Shown here in pieces: positions 27,104 through 36,095 of a stretch of DNA of 64,000 nt. A program made the position numbers and the translations under genes. This DNA comes from Burkholderia sp. Bp9143 (GTDB taxonomy: Bacteria; Pseudomonadota; Gammaproteobacteria; Burkholderiales; Burkholderiaceae), in assembly GCF_003853645.1 (NCBI RefSeq), contig NZ_QTPO01000046.1:1-64000 (forward strand), in the 5' to 3' direction. Every line of letters begins with the position of its first letter. Positions within the stretch are counted from its first letter, which is position 1. Under the pieces are notes generated by a model, which made no database searches, was not told where the DNA came from, and worked only from the letters and a program-made list of their open reading frames with translations.

Positions 27104-27238
27104 CTATTTGGCTTCTTGTGCCTCATTCTTGATCGCCTGGCCGCCCTTGGAAATATCCTGACCTGCGCCCGCCACCGTGTTGCAGCCGGCGAGACCGGCG
27201 ATGCCGGCAATCAATATCCACGCAATTAATCGCTTCAT
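27104..27238 (-). CDS. Entericidin-family small lipoprotein
   Basis: A 44-residue lipoprotein, too short for most gene finders. The ATG at 27238 follows a strong GGAGGGAAAGG. It reads MKRLIAWILIAGIAGLAGC, with the acylated Cys at 19, then NTVAGAGQDISKGGQAI and a charged end. This matches entericidin A/B, the small lipoproteins linked to stationary-phase and osmotic stress and to a toxin/antidote pair in Escherichia coli. Only one member is present here. Confidence 0.88.
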   Translation of the reverse strand: MKRLIAWILIAGIAGLAGCNTVAGAGQDISKGGQAIKNEAQEAK

Positions 27239-27412
27239 TTTCCTTTCCCTCCTTCAAGTCACATGACCCATTCAATGTCAGGCGCTCTGCCGAGCGCTAC
27301 AGAACCCGACCGACCGCCGATCGACGCCGGATGGAGATGCCCGAAGGCTATCTGAAAGAAACCTGCGCTCATCCATGCCCCGCTACCCGACGGGAGCGGG
27401 CGTTCATGACCA

Positions 27413-29857
27413 CTACTTGTGTTCGGCACCAGCCGGCGCGGGAGCTGCGGAAGTTGCCGAAGCCGCAGAAGCACCCGACAGCGCGTTCATGTACGCCGGC
27501 GCAGCCTTCGTCTTCTGCCGGATTCCCGGTGGTGGCGCCGTCGGACGCTTCTCCATGTCGGTCAGCATCTGCTGGCACGGCAACGGGCGATTACGGCCCG
27601 GCTGCACCAGCGCGAGCAGACTTGCAACGGGATTCAGCAAGCCCAGCCCGATCGCGGCCCCGCCACGTGCGATCAGTGCGCCGGCCTTGACTCCAACGTG
27701 CGGTTGCTTGAAGGATCCGGTGACATACAGTGGCGAGCGCAACGATATCACCCGGAATCCCTTGGTATGAGGATGGATCGTGAGATTCATGGTCTCGTCT
27801 CGCAGGTTCACGTTACCGTCCATGCCGATCACCGCGTCATCGGTATCGAGCGCGAATACGCGCGAGTCGAGCACGCCATTGGTGACCACGAAATCGGCCA
27901 CGCCGCAGTTGATCTTGACGTCCCGTGTGCCGAACAATTTCTCGTACACCACGTTTGCAACGTTCAGCCCGGCGGCTTCCATCAGCAAGAGACTCACCGT
28001 GCCGTCGGTGACCAATGTCTTCACTTCGCCGTTGGAAGTCGCGGCGAGTGCCGCCGGCGAATTGCCGGTGGCCGATAGCGCGGCATCGCCGTTGACCTCG
28101 CCGAGCGCTGTTTGCATCACCGTGAATGTCGGGAACAGTTGCTTGAGTTTCAGATGTCGCGCCTGCAGCGTGAACCGCCCTTTGAGCGGGACGCCGCTAC
28201 CGTCCAGATGGATGTTCGACGCAAGCGTACCGCCCGCGACGCCAAAGTTCAGCGGATTGAGCGTCAGCACGCCGTCTTGCATGACGACATGGGTCGACAG
28301 GTCGGTGATCGGCAGGCTCGAGGTCTTGACGATGCGCCGCCCGGTAAACCGAACGTCGGCGTCGATCTTCTTCCAGCGGTCCGTGCGGAATGGCTCGACC
28401 GGCAACGCCTTGTTCGCGGGCTGCGCGACGGCGGCGCCCCGCCGCGCCTTGCTGGCATTCGTGTCGGCACCGATGAGCGGGGCAAGGTCGGAGAACTGCA
28501 GCAGCCTTGACAGCAACGTACCGGACAAGAGCGGCCTCGGTTCGCGCGAAACGTACACCAACGTGCCGTTGAGATCGCTGCCGCCGACGCGTCCCGTGAA
28601 GTCCTCGTACTTGAAGACGTTGCCGGACGCCCGGAGTTGGCCGACCAGACGGCCGTCGGTCGCATAAGGAGAGGTTTCGGGCAGTGTTATGCCCGTGACT
28701 TCATACAGGTGGGCCATGCTGGTGCCCGCGAGCCACAGTCGGAGATCGACCGCTGCCAGATGAGACGGATCCGTCACCGTGCCGACGAGCGCCAGGTGCG
28801 TATCGCCAAAGCGCAAATCGGCCTGAACCGGAAATGGGCGTTGCGTGCCCTGCACGTCCAGCAAATTGCCGATCTTGCCATTGCCGACAACCTCCCCCTT
28901 CTTGTAGGACCCCTTGACGGTCCAGCCGATCGTGTAAGTGCCGACGGTGGCAGATGCCGCGGGCGCCGCGCCCGCCGATGCGCTCGTTGTCGCCGAGGCC
29001 GTTGCACCCGGTGCGGCAGCTTTGGGTGCGCTCGACGCCGCCGGAGCCGGGGCTATCGTGTTGCTGGATTTCGTCGCCGCGGCATGCGAAGCGGCGACCA
29101 CCGCTTGCGAGGCCGCTGCCGATGCGCGGGACGCCGCGTCGGCACCCGACGCGGGAACCACCGGCTGCGTCGCACCGGAGTGCGCCTGGGCCGCGAGCTT
29201 TTTTTGACCTGCCGGCCCGACGGCCTGTGCCGATTCCTGGTGCGCCAGCGCCTCCTGCTGCTTCACCACCGCGTCGAACGGAATCGGCCGGCCAAGCGTG
29301 TCGATCACGGCACTCAGGTCGAATTGCTTTTGCTGGTCGTAGTAGCCGAGATTGCCTTGGGCAAACGCGATCTCATGAAGGTCGAGCGTCCATCCGCCCC
29401 GATGCGCGGGCTCCTTGAGCTTGAACGTCCAGTTGACTCGCCCGTCCTTGAGGCGTTCGAGGTCGACGGACGGATTGACCAGATCGATGGCCGGAATCAC
29501 GATGCGGCGTGCCGTCAGCGGCAGCGCCTCGACTTCGAAGCTGATCTCGTCCAGCGTGACGAAATACTTCGTGCGCGCCCAATCGGGATTGGTGATCGTG
29601 ACATTGTGTGCGCTGAATCGTGGCCATGGCACCCATGCACGCCAGCCCTGCTCGCTCACCGGCCGACGCCACCCGATACGCAGGTCGCCGTTGATGGCGA
29701 ACTGCCGTCCGATCGCGTCCGACACCTTGTCGTCGACCCAAGGCCGGGCTCTATTCCAGTCGAACGTCACCATGACGATCACCAGCACCGCAAGCGCCAG
29801 GGCGACGACAACGGAAAGCCACGCGGCCGCCTTGCCGACGGTGTGGCCGATATGCAT
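27413..29857 (-). CDS. AsmA-family envelope protein
   Basis: An 814-residue inner-membrane protein with a large periplasmic part. A signal anchor is at about 12-32, followed by the AsmA N-domain (FDWNRARPWVDDKVSDAIGR). An Ala/Ser/Pro-rich insert of about 100 residues lies near 210-310. The conserved AsmA C-domain follows, with the GVAGGTLASNIHLDGS and NCGVADFVVTNGVLDSRVF segments. AsmA-like proteins are predicted lipid-transfer bridges between the inner and outer membranes. The insert is unusually long and low in complexity. Located near entericidin and PhoD, it fits an envelope-lipid theme. Confidence 0.88.
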   Translation of the reverse strand: MHIGHTVGKAAAWLSVVVALALAVLVIVMVTFDWNRARPWVDDKVSDAIGRQFAINGDLRIGWRRPVSEQGWRAWVPWPRFSAHNVTITNPDWARTKYFVTLDEISFEVEALPLTARRIVIPAIDLVNPSVDLERLKDGRVNWTFKLKEPAHRGGWTLDLHEIAFAQGNLGYYDQQKQFDLSAVIDTLGRPIPFDAVVKQQEALAHQESAQAVGPAGQKKLAAQAHSGATQPVVPASGADAASRASAAASQAVVAASHAAATKSSNTIAPAPAASSAPKAAAPGATASATTSASAGAAPAASATVGTYTIGWTVKGSYKKGEVVGNGKIGNLLDVQGTQRPFPVQADLRFGDTHLALVGTVTDPSHLAAVDLRLWLAGTSMAHLYEVTGITLPETSPYATDGRLVGQLRASGNVFKYEDFTGRVGGSDLNGTLVYVSREPRPLLSGTLLSRLLQFSDLAPLIGADTNASKARRGAAVAQPANKALPVEPFRTDRWKKIDADVRFTGRRIVKTSSLPITDLSTHVVMQDGVLTLNPLNFGVAGGTLASNIHLDGSGVPLKGRFTLQARHLKLKQLFPTFTVMQTALGEVNGDAALSATGNSPAALAATSNGEVKTLVTDGTVSLLLMEAAGLNVANVVYEKLFGTRDVKINCGVADFVVTNGVLDSRVFALDTDDAVIGMDGNVNLRDETMNLTIHPHTKGFRVISLRSPLYVTGSFKQPHVGVKAGALIARGGAAIGLGLLNPVASLLALVQPGRNRPLPCQQMLTDMEKRPTAPPPGIRQKTKAAPAYMNALSGASAASATSAAPAPAGAEHK

Positions 29858-30253
29858 TTCTCACTCCCCGAGTTTGCTACTCGGCATCGAGCAATTCGCG
29901 TTCCCGAATGCGCTTCGAATGGGCATGTCTGATGATATCGACGCACCATCACGTTCGACCTGCCGATCGCTTGCGCGAGCCGTGGGCGGATACCGCGAAA
30001 TCGGATTTCCGGGCAATCCGCGATATGTGAAGGAATGTCGAGGGATTGCAGATAAGGTGCCCGCCGCCAGGTAGCGTGCGTGGGTTCGAAATGGGGTTCC
30101 CACGCCTTTTCAGGCGTTGATCTTCGCAGTAATGTTCCAGATCGACTGCGCCACCTGCTCGCGCCATGTGGCGGTGGCAAGCGTGTTGAGCGAGAGAAGC
30201 GGACGCCTGCCGCAGTGCTTCCCGCACCCACGGCATGTCGATCGGGAGGATCA
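29858..30253. other. Divergent intergenic region, AsmA/PhoD
   Basis: A 396-base region between the divergent asmA-like and phoD genes. It should carry both promoters. I looked for Pho-box repeats (CTGTCAT type) and saw none. No gene was supported. Confidence 0.4.
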
Positions 30254-32062
30254 ATGGATCGTCGCCGTTTCCTCAAGTCGTCGGCGTTTTTTACCATTGC
30301 GGCTGCAACCGCCTCCGTCACGCACAACGCTCCACGGGCGGTCCTGCCGGCCGGCGCCGTGCGCACGAACCTCGATCGATTCCCGCAAGGTGTCGCAAGC
30401 GGCGATCCGCGCGATCGCTCCATCGTGTTCTGGACGCGATGCGTGCCGGTATCCCGCGGCGTCCAGCACCCCGCAAAAGGCGGTGGGCGCGCGGTACCGC
30501 TACGACTCGAAGTATCGACGCTGCCGGATTTCTCGACGCGCGTCGCCAGCGTCCCGCTGAGGGCACTGGCCATCTACGACTTCACCGTGCGCGCGAAGGT
30601 GACGGCGCTCTCGCCGAAGACGACCTACCACTACCGGTTCGTCGCCGGCGACCACGTGAGCATGACGGGAGTCGCGCGCACGGCGCCGGATGAAAACGAG
30701 GCCAACGAACAGGTTCGCTTCGCGTGGCTCACCTGCCAGGACTGGAGCGTCAACCACTGGCAGGCGATGACGCTGCTGGCCGCCGAACGCGATCTCGATT
30801 TCGTCGTCCACGTGGGCGACTACATCTATGAAACGGTCGGGACCTCTCCGCCCGGCCGTGCCGAGCCGGCGCATCCTCCGCTGCGCTTGCCCGACGGCAA
30901 GCGGCTCGCGGACGGCCGCGCGTATGCCGATTCGCTGGAGGACTACCGGACGCTCTATCGCACCTATCGTACCGATCCGCGCCTCCAGACGCTGCACCAG
31001 CGCCTGCCGATGATCGCGATCTGGGACGACCACGAATTTTCCGACGACTGCTGGCAGGATCATCAGGTCTACACCAACGAGGAGCGGCAGGAAACCCGGC
31101 GGCGCCGCAGCGCCAGTCGCGCGTGGGCGGAGTACATGCCGGTGGATTGGGGCGATGTGCGCTTCGAGCCGGACAATCCGTCGTTCACGAACATTCGCAT
31201 CTACCGCGATTTTCGTTTCGGTATGCTAATGCACCTGGTGATGACGGACGAGCGGCTGTATCGCGACGACCATGTCGTGAGCGAGGCAGCCATCGCACGC
31301 GCGCACGGGCACGACCCGGTGCATGGGGACGACGCAGCCGGCTCGCGCTACTTCGTCAAGCAGGACGTGCTGCAACGTTACGAGGCGCGCGATTCCGAGC
31401 AGCTGGGCCGCCCGCCGTCGATGCTCGGTCCGGAACAGACGCAATGGTGGAAAGCCGCGATGAAGGGCTCGCCGGCAACCTGGAAGGTGTGGGGCAACGA
31501 GGTGATGTTGAACCGTCTGTGGCTCGTGATGCCGGGCGCACCCAAGACACCGGCGGCCCGCCTCGTGGTCGATTGCGACGCCTGGGACGGCTATCCCGCG
31601 CACAAGCACGAACTGCTCGCTTACTTGAGGGAGCACGGGGTCCGTAACGTCGTCGCGATCACCGGGGATCTGCATGCATTTCAGTGCGGTGTCGTGCGGG
31701 ACGATCCCGATCCCGCGACCGGAGTGCCGGTGATCGTCGATTTCGTCTGCGCCGGCATCAGCAGCGCGTCCTTCTATTCCTACATGAAAGTCGCATGGAA
31801 CGGTACACCGCTGGCGCCGATGGCAGCCACCCCGGCCAAACTCGACCGCTTCCTGATGGCGAACAACCCCGACCTGTGCCACGCCGACCACGACGCGCAG
31901 GGTTATGCGTCGGCCACCGTCACGCCGGAATACTTTTCCGTCACGTTCAACAAGGTGACGCCGTTGAACCCGGACGGAACCGCGCCCGCGGATGCACTGC
32001 TTGGCCGCACGCGATTGACCGTGCCCAAGGATTCAGCCGAGGTGCGCGTCGAACAGATCTAG
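30254..32062 (+). CDS. phoD: PhoD-like alkaline phosphatase/phosphodiesterase
   Basis: A 602-residue protein starting at 30254 after GGGAGGATC. The N-terminus MDRRRFLKSS is a twin-arginine (Tat) signal. The PhoD N-domain (about 45-150) has GVASGDPRDRSIVFWTR. The phosphatase domain carries the metal-binding motifs HVGDYIYE and WDDHEFSDDCW and a downstream ITGDLHAF. Members use Fe/Ca to hydrolyse phosphate mono- and diesters in the periplasm or outside the cell. The stop of the gene faces the DUF3096 gene. No Pho box was seen, so phosphate control is not shown. Confidence 0.9.
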   Translation: MDRRRFLKSSAFFTIAAATASVTHNAPRAVLPAGAVRTNLDRFPQGVASGDPRDRSIVFWTRCVPVSRGVQHPAKGGGRAVPLRLEVSTLPDFSTRVASVPLRALAIYDFTVRAKVTALSPKTTYHYRFVAGDHVSMTGVARTAPDENEANEQVRFAWLTCQDWSVNHWQAMTLLAAERDLDFVVHVGDYIYETVGTSPPGRAEPAHPPLRLPDGKRLADGRAYADSLEDYRTLYRTYRTDPRLQTLHQRLPMIAIWDDHEFSDDCWQDHQVYTNEERQETRRRRSASRAWAEYMPVDWGDVRFEPDNPSFTNIRIYRDFRFGMLMHLVMTDERLYRDDHVVSEAAIARAHGHDPVHGDDAAGSRYFVKQDVLQRYEARDSEQLGRPPSMLGPEQTQWWKAAMKGSPATWKVWGNEVMLNRLWLVMPGAPKTPAARLVVDCDAWDGYPAHKHELLAYLREHGVRNVVAITGDLHAFQCGVVRDDPDPATGVPVIVDFVCAGISSASFYSYMKVAWNGTPLAPMAATPAKLDRFLMANNPDLCHADHDAQGYASATVTPEYFSVTFNKVTPLNPDGTAPADALLGRTRLTVPKDSAEVRVEQI

Positions 32063-32113
32063 ATTCCGACGCGCCTGGGTTCGTTGCCGAAGACCGTATG
32101 GCCAGGCGACTCG

Positions 32114-32260
32114 TCAGTGGATATGTCCGGCGAAAAGCCCGAGCAACCCTATGACGATCAGATAGATTGCAACGATGTAATTCAGCAGGCGCGGGACCAC
32201 CAGAATCAGAATTCCGGCGATCAGCGAGACCAATGGGCTCCAATTCGTAAATGCGTGCAT
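32114..32260 (-). CDS. DUF3096 small membrane protein
   Basis: A 48-residue protein starting at 32260 after AAGGGG. It has two hydrophobic helices (SLIAGILILVVPRLLNYIV, then AIYLIVIGLLGLF) with the proline and arginine of the hairpin typical of DUF3096. Function unknown; the family is widespread in proteobacteria. It stands alone, convergent to phoD. Confidence 0.85.
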   Translation of the reverse strand: MHAFTNWSPLVSLIAGILILVVPRLLNYIVAIYLIVIGLLGLFAGHIH

Positions 32261-32637
32261 GGCGTTGCCCCTTGACACCGTACGGCATCAACTTGTGCTT
32301 CGTCACCGCTCTTTTTCAACGCTGCACGCGATTCCCCGCGTGTGCGGGAGATTCTTACCGATGCAGGCGGCCTGAACCACGGACGTTTGTCTGTGCAGCG
32401 TTCATTTGCTGATCGGAGCGATTTCCGTGCCCGGCTCGGCGCATGCTGCGCCGCTTCTTCGAATTGGCGGTCCGCGCAATCGCCTGCGTTCGGTCTCCGC
32501 CATCATCGATGCGGAGCCGCGCAGGATCTCCGGCACTTTCTTCACGTTTTCCAGGCGGGATCGCGCATCGTCAGATCCCGCCTGTTCTCCGGCGACATCA
32601 TGGCCGGCAACTCGCAGGCTGCCGGAGCAGTCGGGTG
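32261..32637. other. Intergenic stretch without a supported gene
   Basis: A 377-base region between the DUF3096 and Gly/Pro-rich lipoprotein genes. No convincing coding frame or terminator is visible. Confidence 0.35.
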
Positions 32638-32880
32638 TCAAGCCAGCGTCGACGACCGCGGCAAGACGATCGCGCCCTGCGGGCCGCCGCCAGGGCCGCC
32701 TCCCCCACCGCCGTATCCGCCCGGACCGCCATGCCCGCCCGGGCCGCCCGGACCGCCATGCCCGCCCGGGCCGCCAGGACCACCGGGGCCGCCCGGACCG
32801 AAACAGTATGGCCACCAGCAGCATCCGCCGAGCATCAGCATCAGTGCGCTCAGACCAACGATTGCAAGCGTCTTTCTCAT
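32638..32880 (-). CDS. Gly/Pro-rich lipoprotein
   Basis: An 80-residue protein starting at 32880 after GGAGAC. The lipobox LGGC puts the acylated cysteine at residue 20 (MRKTLAIVGLSALMLMLGGC), followed by CWWPYC. The body is built of GPGGPGG and GHGGPGG repeats of 3-9 residues. No family. The repetitive part is a likely flexible surface linker, and the DNA repeats are prone to slippage. It sits directly downstream of the RcnB-like gene (18-bp gap). Confidence 0.75.
   Translation of the reverse strand: MRKTLAIVGLSALMLMLGGCCWWPYCFGPGGPGGPGGPGGHGGPGGPGGHGGPGGYGGGGGGPGGGPQGAIVLPRSSTLA
32690..32805 (-). repeat. GC-rich simple repeats coding for GPGG units
   Basis: Tandem nine-base units (GGN-CCN-GGN type) encode the Gly/Pro repeats of the lipoprotein. 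The region is a low-complexity tract of almost pure G and C. Confidence 0.7.
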
Positions 32881-32898
32881 TGCCGTCTCCTGTGTCGG

Positions 32899-33378
32899 TC
32901 AGTGATGCGGGCCAAGCAGAACGCTCGCGATCACGCCGGTCGCGATCGCCGCCAGCACGAAGTCGCCATTGACCTGCAGCCACTGGTAACCCGAGGGTGG
33001 AGGTTGAAGATCATGTGCCCGCCAGTCGTCGAGCACGTACTGCTGCCCACGGTAGTCATTCGGCACGCGCCCGCCGCGATGCCAGTCGCTGTGCGGAACA
33101 GGGCCGGCCATGCGATGAGGCGGTCCATCGGGACGATCGGCATGCTCTCCCGGGGGCGGCCCATCGGGACGGCCTGCGTGGTTCCCGGGCGGCGGCCCGT
33201 CGGGACGGCCTGCATGGTTACCGGGCGGCGGTACGTCCGGGCGGCCCGGATTGTCATGCTGTTGATGGCCGGGGACTGCGTCGGGGCGATCGCTGTCCGT
33301 GCCTTGTTGCGCAAACGTGGCAAACGGCATGCTCGACATGCTCGCCGCGACGAGAAGAATCATTGCCTGCTTTTTCAA
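32899..33378 (-). CDS. RcnB-like secreted protein with Asp/Pro repeats
   Basis: A 159-residue protein. A TTG at 33378 is chosen as start (LKKQAMILLVAASM) because GGGAGGAC lies about 9 bases upstream and it starts a typical signal peptide ending at ATFAQ. A central tract has several GRPDGPPPGNHA-type units. The C-terminal part matches RcnB: WHRGGRVPNDYRGQQYVLDDWRAH, then PPPSGYQWLQVNGDFVLAAIATG. RcnB is a periplasmic protein linked to nickel/cobalt homeostasis in E. coli; related Burkholderia proteins have mostly unknown roles. Confidence 0.8.
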   Translation of the reverse strand: MKKQAMILLVAASMSSMPFATFAQQGTDSDRPDAVPGHQQHDNPGRPDVPPPGNHAGRPDGPPPGNHAGRPDGPPPGEHADRPDGPPHRMAGPVPHSDWHRGGRVPNDYRGQQYVLDDWRAHDLQPPPSGYQWLQVNGDFVLAAIATGVIASVLLGPHH

Positions 33379-33682
33379 GATGTTTGTCCTCCCGGAAGCA
33401 AATACGACACGGCGTATGCTCCCAAAAGCAGGCACGGGGATGGTTACGGCGGATTACCCCTGACTTCCGCAGATGACCTCGCCGCAAACAAACCGGCAAG
33501 CGCTTCGGCCGATCCGGCGCGATCAGGGGGAATTCGACGAACAAACGGTTTCATGTGTCGGCGCTGAAGTACGCACGGCGCCGCGGCACGGAATCGCTGC
33601 CGCGCATGCGCCGGCCGCCCGGGCGCGATCGAACACGGACCACGCGCATCGCGAACGATCCGTCCGTCGGACGTCGTGGCTA
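33379..33682. other. Intergenic region upstream of the RcnB-like gene
   Basis: A 304-base stretch separating the RcnB-like gene from the response regulator gene. It should hold the RcnB-like promoter. No gene or clear motif was found. Confidence 0.35.
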
Positions 33683-34393
33683 TCAGCTCCCGTCGCCGTC
33701 GAGTTCGAACCGGTACCCGACGCCGTAGATCGAACGGATGAAGTCGTGATCGGGACGCACGGCCTGCAGCTTGCGCCGCAGGTTCTTCACGTGGCTGTCG
33801 ACGGTCCGGTCGGTCACGACCCGGTGATCGTCATACAGCCGGCGCAGCAACTGGTCGCGCGGATAGATCCGCCCCGGCGTCGATCGCAACAGCGACAGCA
33901 GCCGCAGCTCGACCGGCGTCAGGTTCAGATCCTTGCCGTCGAGCCGGGCGATGTGATGGTCCGGATCGACGACGAACGGAGAAGGTTCGCCCGCGCGTGC
34001 CGGGCGAATCGTGCCGTCAACGCGCCGCAGGATTGCCTTGACCCGCGCGACGACCTCGCGCGGGCTGAACGGCTTGCACACGTAATCGTCGGCGCCCAGT
34101 TCGAGACCGAGCAGGCGATCGATCTCGTCGACCCGCGCGGTCAGCATGACGATCGGCACCGCCGAAAACGTCCGCAGTTCGCGGCACACGTCGAGCCCGC
34201 CACGGCCAGGCAGCATCAGGTCGAGCAGCACCAGCGACGGCTCGTGCCGTTGCACGTGCGGCACCACCTCGCGTCCGTCCGCAAGGATGCGGGTCTCGTA
34301 GCCCTCCGCCTTCAGGTAGTCGGCGAGCAGCGCCGACAGTTTCGGCTCGTCTTCGACGATGAGGATATGGGCGGGTGTCGCGTCAGTGTTCAT
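33683..34393 (-). CDS. OmpR-family response regulator, BaeR-like
   Basis: A 236-residue regulator starting at 34393 (MNTDATPAHILIVED). The receiver has the acidic pair E13-D14, phosphoacceptor D58 (LLDLMLPG) and the conserved lysine in CKPF. A winged-helix OmpR DNA-binding domain follows (ELRLLSLL, TVDSHVKNLRRKL, GVGYRFE). The gene begins 11 bp inside the histidine kinase gene end, so the two are co-translated. The pair resembles BaeSR, which controls efflux and envelope stress genes; targets here are unknown. Confidence 0.9.
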   Translation of the reverse strand: MNTDATPAHILIVEDEPKLSALLADYLKAEGYETRILADGREVVPHVQRHEPSLVLLDLMLPGRGGLDVCRELRTFSAVPIVMLTARVDEIDRLLGLELGADDYVCKPFSPREVVARVKAILRRVDGTIRPARAGEPSPFVVDPDHHIARLDGKDLNLTPVELRLLSLLRSTPGRIYPRDQLLRRLYDDHRVVTDRTVDSHVKNLRRKLQAVRPDHDFIRSIYGVGYRFELDGDGS

Positions 34394-35867
34394 GGGGCAA
34401 ACCGGCCAGAGGAAAGCGCATGCGAATCCATAGCCCGCCGTACGGCGAGCGCCTTGCGTCGATCGTACCGCCATGCGCATCGACGATGTGCTTGCACAGC
34501 GCAAGCCCGAGCCCCGAGCCGCCGCTCTGTCGGCTGCGCGACGCGTCGACGCGGAACAGGCGGTCGAACAGATGGGGTAGCAGCGGTTCGGGGACCGCAG
34601 GGAAGGAGTCCTGCACGTCGACATTCAACCAGCCGTCGCCGGACTCGGCCGCGACGCGCACCTTGCCTCCCGGATCGGTGTAGCGCAGCGCGTTTTCGAG
34701 CAGGTTCTGCATCAATTGCGTCAGACGGTACGGATCGCCGGAAATCCGTGTCGGCTCCGCCGGAATCTCCAGCTCGAGATCGAGCCGCTTCGACGCGAGC
34801 CGCTCGCGGAACGCCTCGGCCGCTCCCTCCGCGAGGTGCGCGAGATCGACAGGCAGGCGCTCGAACGTCAATGCACCGATGTCGGCGAGCGACAACTCGT
34901 GGAGATCGCTGATCAACTGGTTCAGCATCGAGATTTCCGCCTGCAGCGACGCGAACGTCGCGGCACTCGGCGGACGAACACCGTCTTCGAGCGCCTCGAG
35001 CTCACCGCGCAGGATCGCGAGCGGCGTGCGCAGTTCATGGGAAATATCGGCGATGAAATCGCGGCGCGCCCGCGCGGACGATTCGAGCGATGCCGCCAGC
35101 TGGTTGAAATCGCCGGCTAGCTGGCCAAACTCGTCGCCGCCCAGTTCGGGAATCCGCACCGTGTAGTCGCCGCTCGCGAGCAGGTGGCCCGCATCGACCA
35201 TGCGCCTCACGGGGGCAAGGAACGCGCGCGTGAGCACGACCGCGAGCAGCGCCGCCAGCAAGGCCGCCGCGCCGACGATGATCCAGGTCATCCGCAGCTG
35301 CTCCGCCCGGAATTGCAGATCGGCGGCATGGAACGGACCCCGCCGGTCATCGGCAAACAGCCAGCCGACCGTCTTGCCGTCAACCTTCAGCGGACGCAGC
35401 TGCGCACCCGGCGGCGGCGGCGGCCCGAAGCCCGCGATGCGCCGCCGGTCCGCGTCGTACAGGATCGCCGGCGGCGTCCAGCGCAGGTCGGGCATCGCAC
35501 CATCCGGCAACGCACGACGATCGGGCGGCGGCGGGAACAATCCCCCGGGCCCGTCGGCCGGCGCGTCCGCCATCTTCGGCGGCCCCGGCGGACCAGGTGG
35601 CGCATCGAACTGGCCGCCGTCGGTCGCATCGGTGAAGCCGCCCCATGCCCCTGGGCCGTCGGTCACGAACGTCCAGTTCCCGTGTGTCGCATAGGTGCGT
35701 TCGAGACGCTGCGCGAGCTGATCGCTGCGTGTCGCGTTGCGGCTCGTCACGTAGTCGCGGAAGTTGTTCTCGAAACTGATCCGCTGCGCCACGCCCATTG
35801 CGACGGCCGCAACGGCGCACGGCACGAGGATGGCGAGGAACAGTTTCGATGCGATGCCGAGTTTCAT
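34383..35867 (-). CDS. Sensor histidine kinase, BaeS-like
   Basis: A 494-residue inner-membrane kinase starting at 35867 (MKLGIASKLF). One helix is at about 7-25, a periplasmic sensor of about 165 residues follows, and a second helix is at about 193-213. The sensor contains an unusual proline-rich stretch (PPGPPGPP and PPPPDRRAL). A HAMP domain is at about 214-266. The phospho-acceptor is H277 (DISHELRTP), the N-box starts at about N392, and the G-boxes include SGLGLAL. It should sense an envelope signal and phosphorylate the adjacent BaeR-like regulator. Confidence 0.92.
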   Translation of the reverse strand: MKLGIASKLFLAILVPCAVAAVAMGVAQRISFENNFRDYVTSRNATRSDQLAQRLERTYATHGNWTFVTDGPGAWGGFTDATDGGQFDAPPGPPGPPKMADAPADGPGGLFPPPPDRRALPDGAMPDLRWTPPAILYDADRRRIAGFGPPPPPGAQLRPLKVDGKTVGWLFADDRRGPFHAADLQFRAEQLRMTWIIVGAAALLAALLAVVLTRAFLAPVRRMVDAGHLLASGDYTVRIPELGGDEFGQLAGDFNQLAASLESSARARRDFIADISHELRTPLAILRGELEALEDGVRPPSAATFASLQAEISMLNQLISDLHELSLADIGALTFERLPVDLAHLAEGAAEAFRERLASKRLDLELEIPAEPTRISGDPYRLTQLMQNLLENALRYTDPGGKVRVAAESGDGWLNVDVQDSFPAVPEPLLPHLFDRLFRVDASRSRQSGGSGLGLALCKHIVDAHGGTIDARRSPYGGLWIRMRFPLAGLPHEH

Positions 35868-36095
35868 ATGCGATTCAGCGCGCCTGACGCGCGTCGTGCC
35901 GGGATTGTCCCCAAATTGTTCCAGCGCGTGGCGCCCCGCACACGATTTCCACAATTTCTCCTCAATTTACCCATTCTCATTCCGCAATTGGTTCCTAAGC
36001 TGCAACGCATCCGGCATTACAGCATTTCAGCACGCCCGGCCACCGGTCGCGATGCGCCGCGCCCTCCTTTCGACCACCCCGATCGTCGAATCGCC

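Noticed and set aside
29858..30253. Pho box upstream of phoD
   Set aside because: No CTGTCAT-type direct repeats were found in either orientation.
32690..32805. Possible CRISPR-like or satellite array
   Set aside because: The units are nine bases long, code for GPG repeats in frame and have no spacers.
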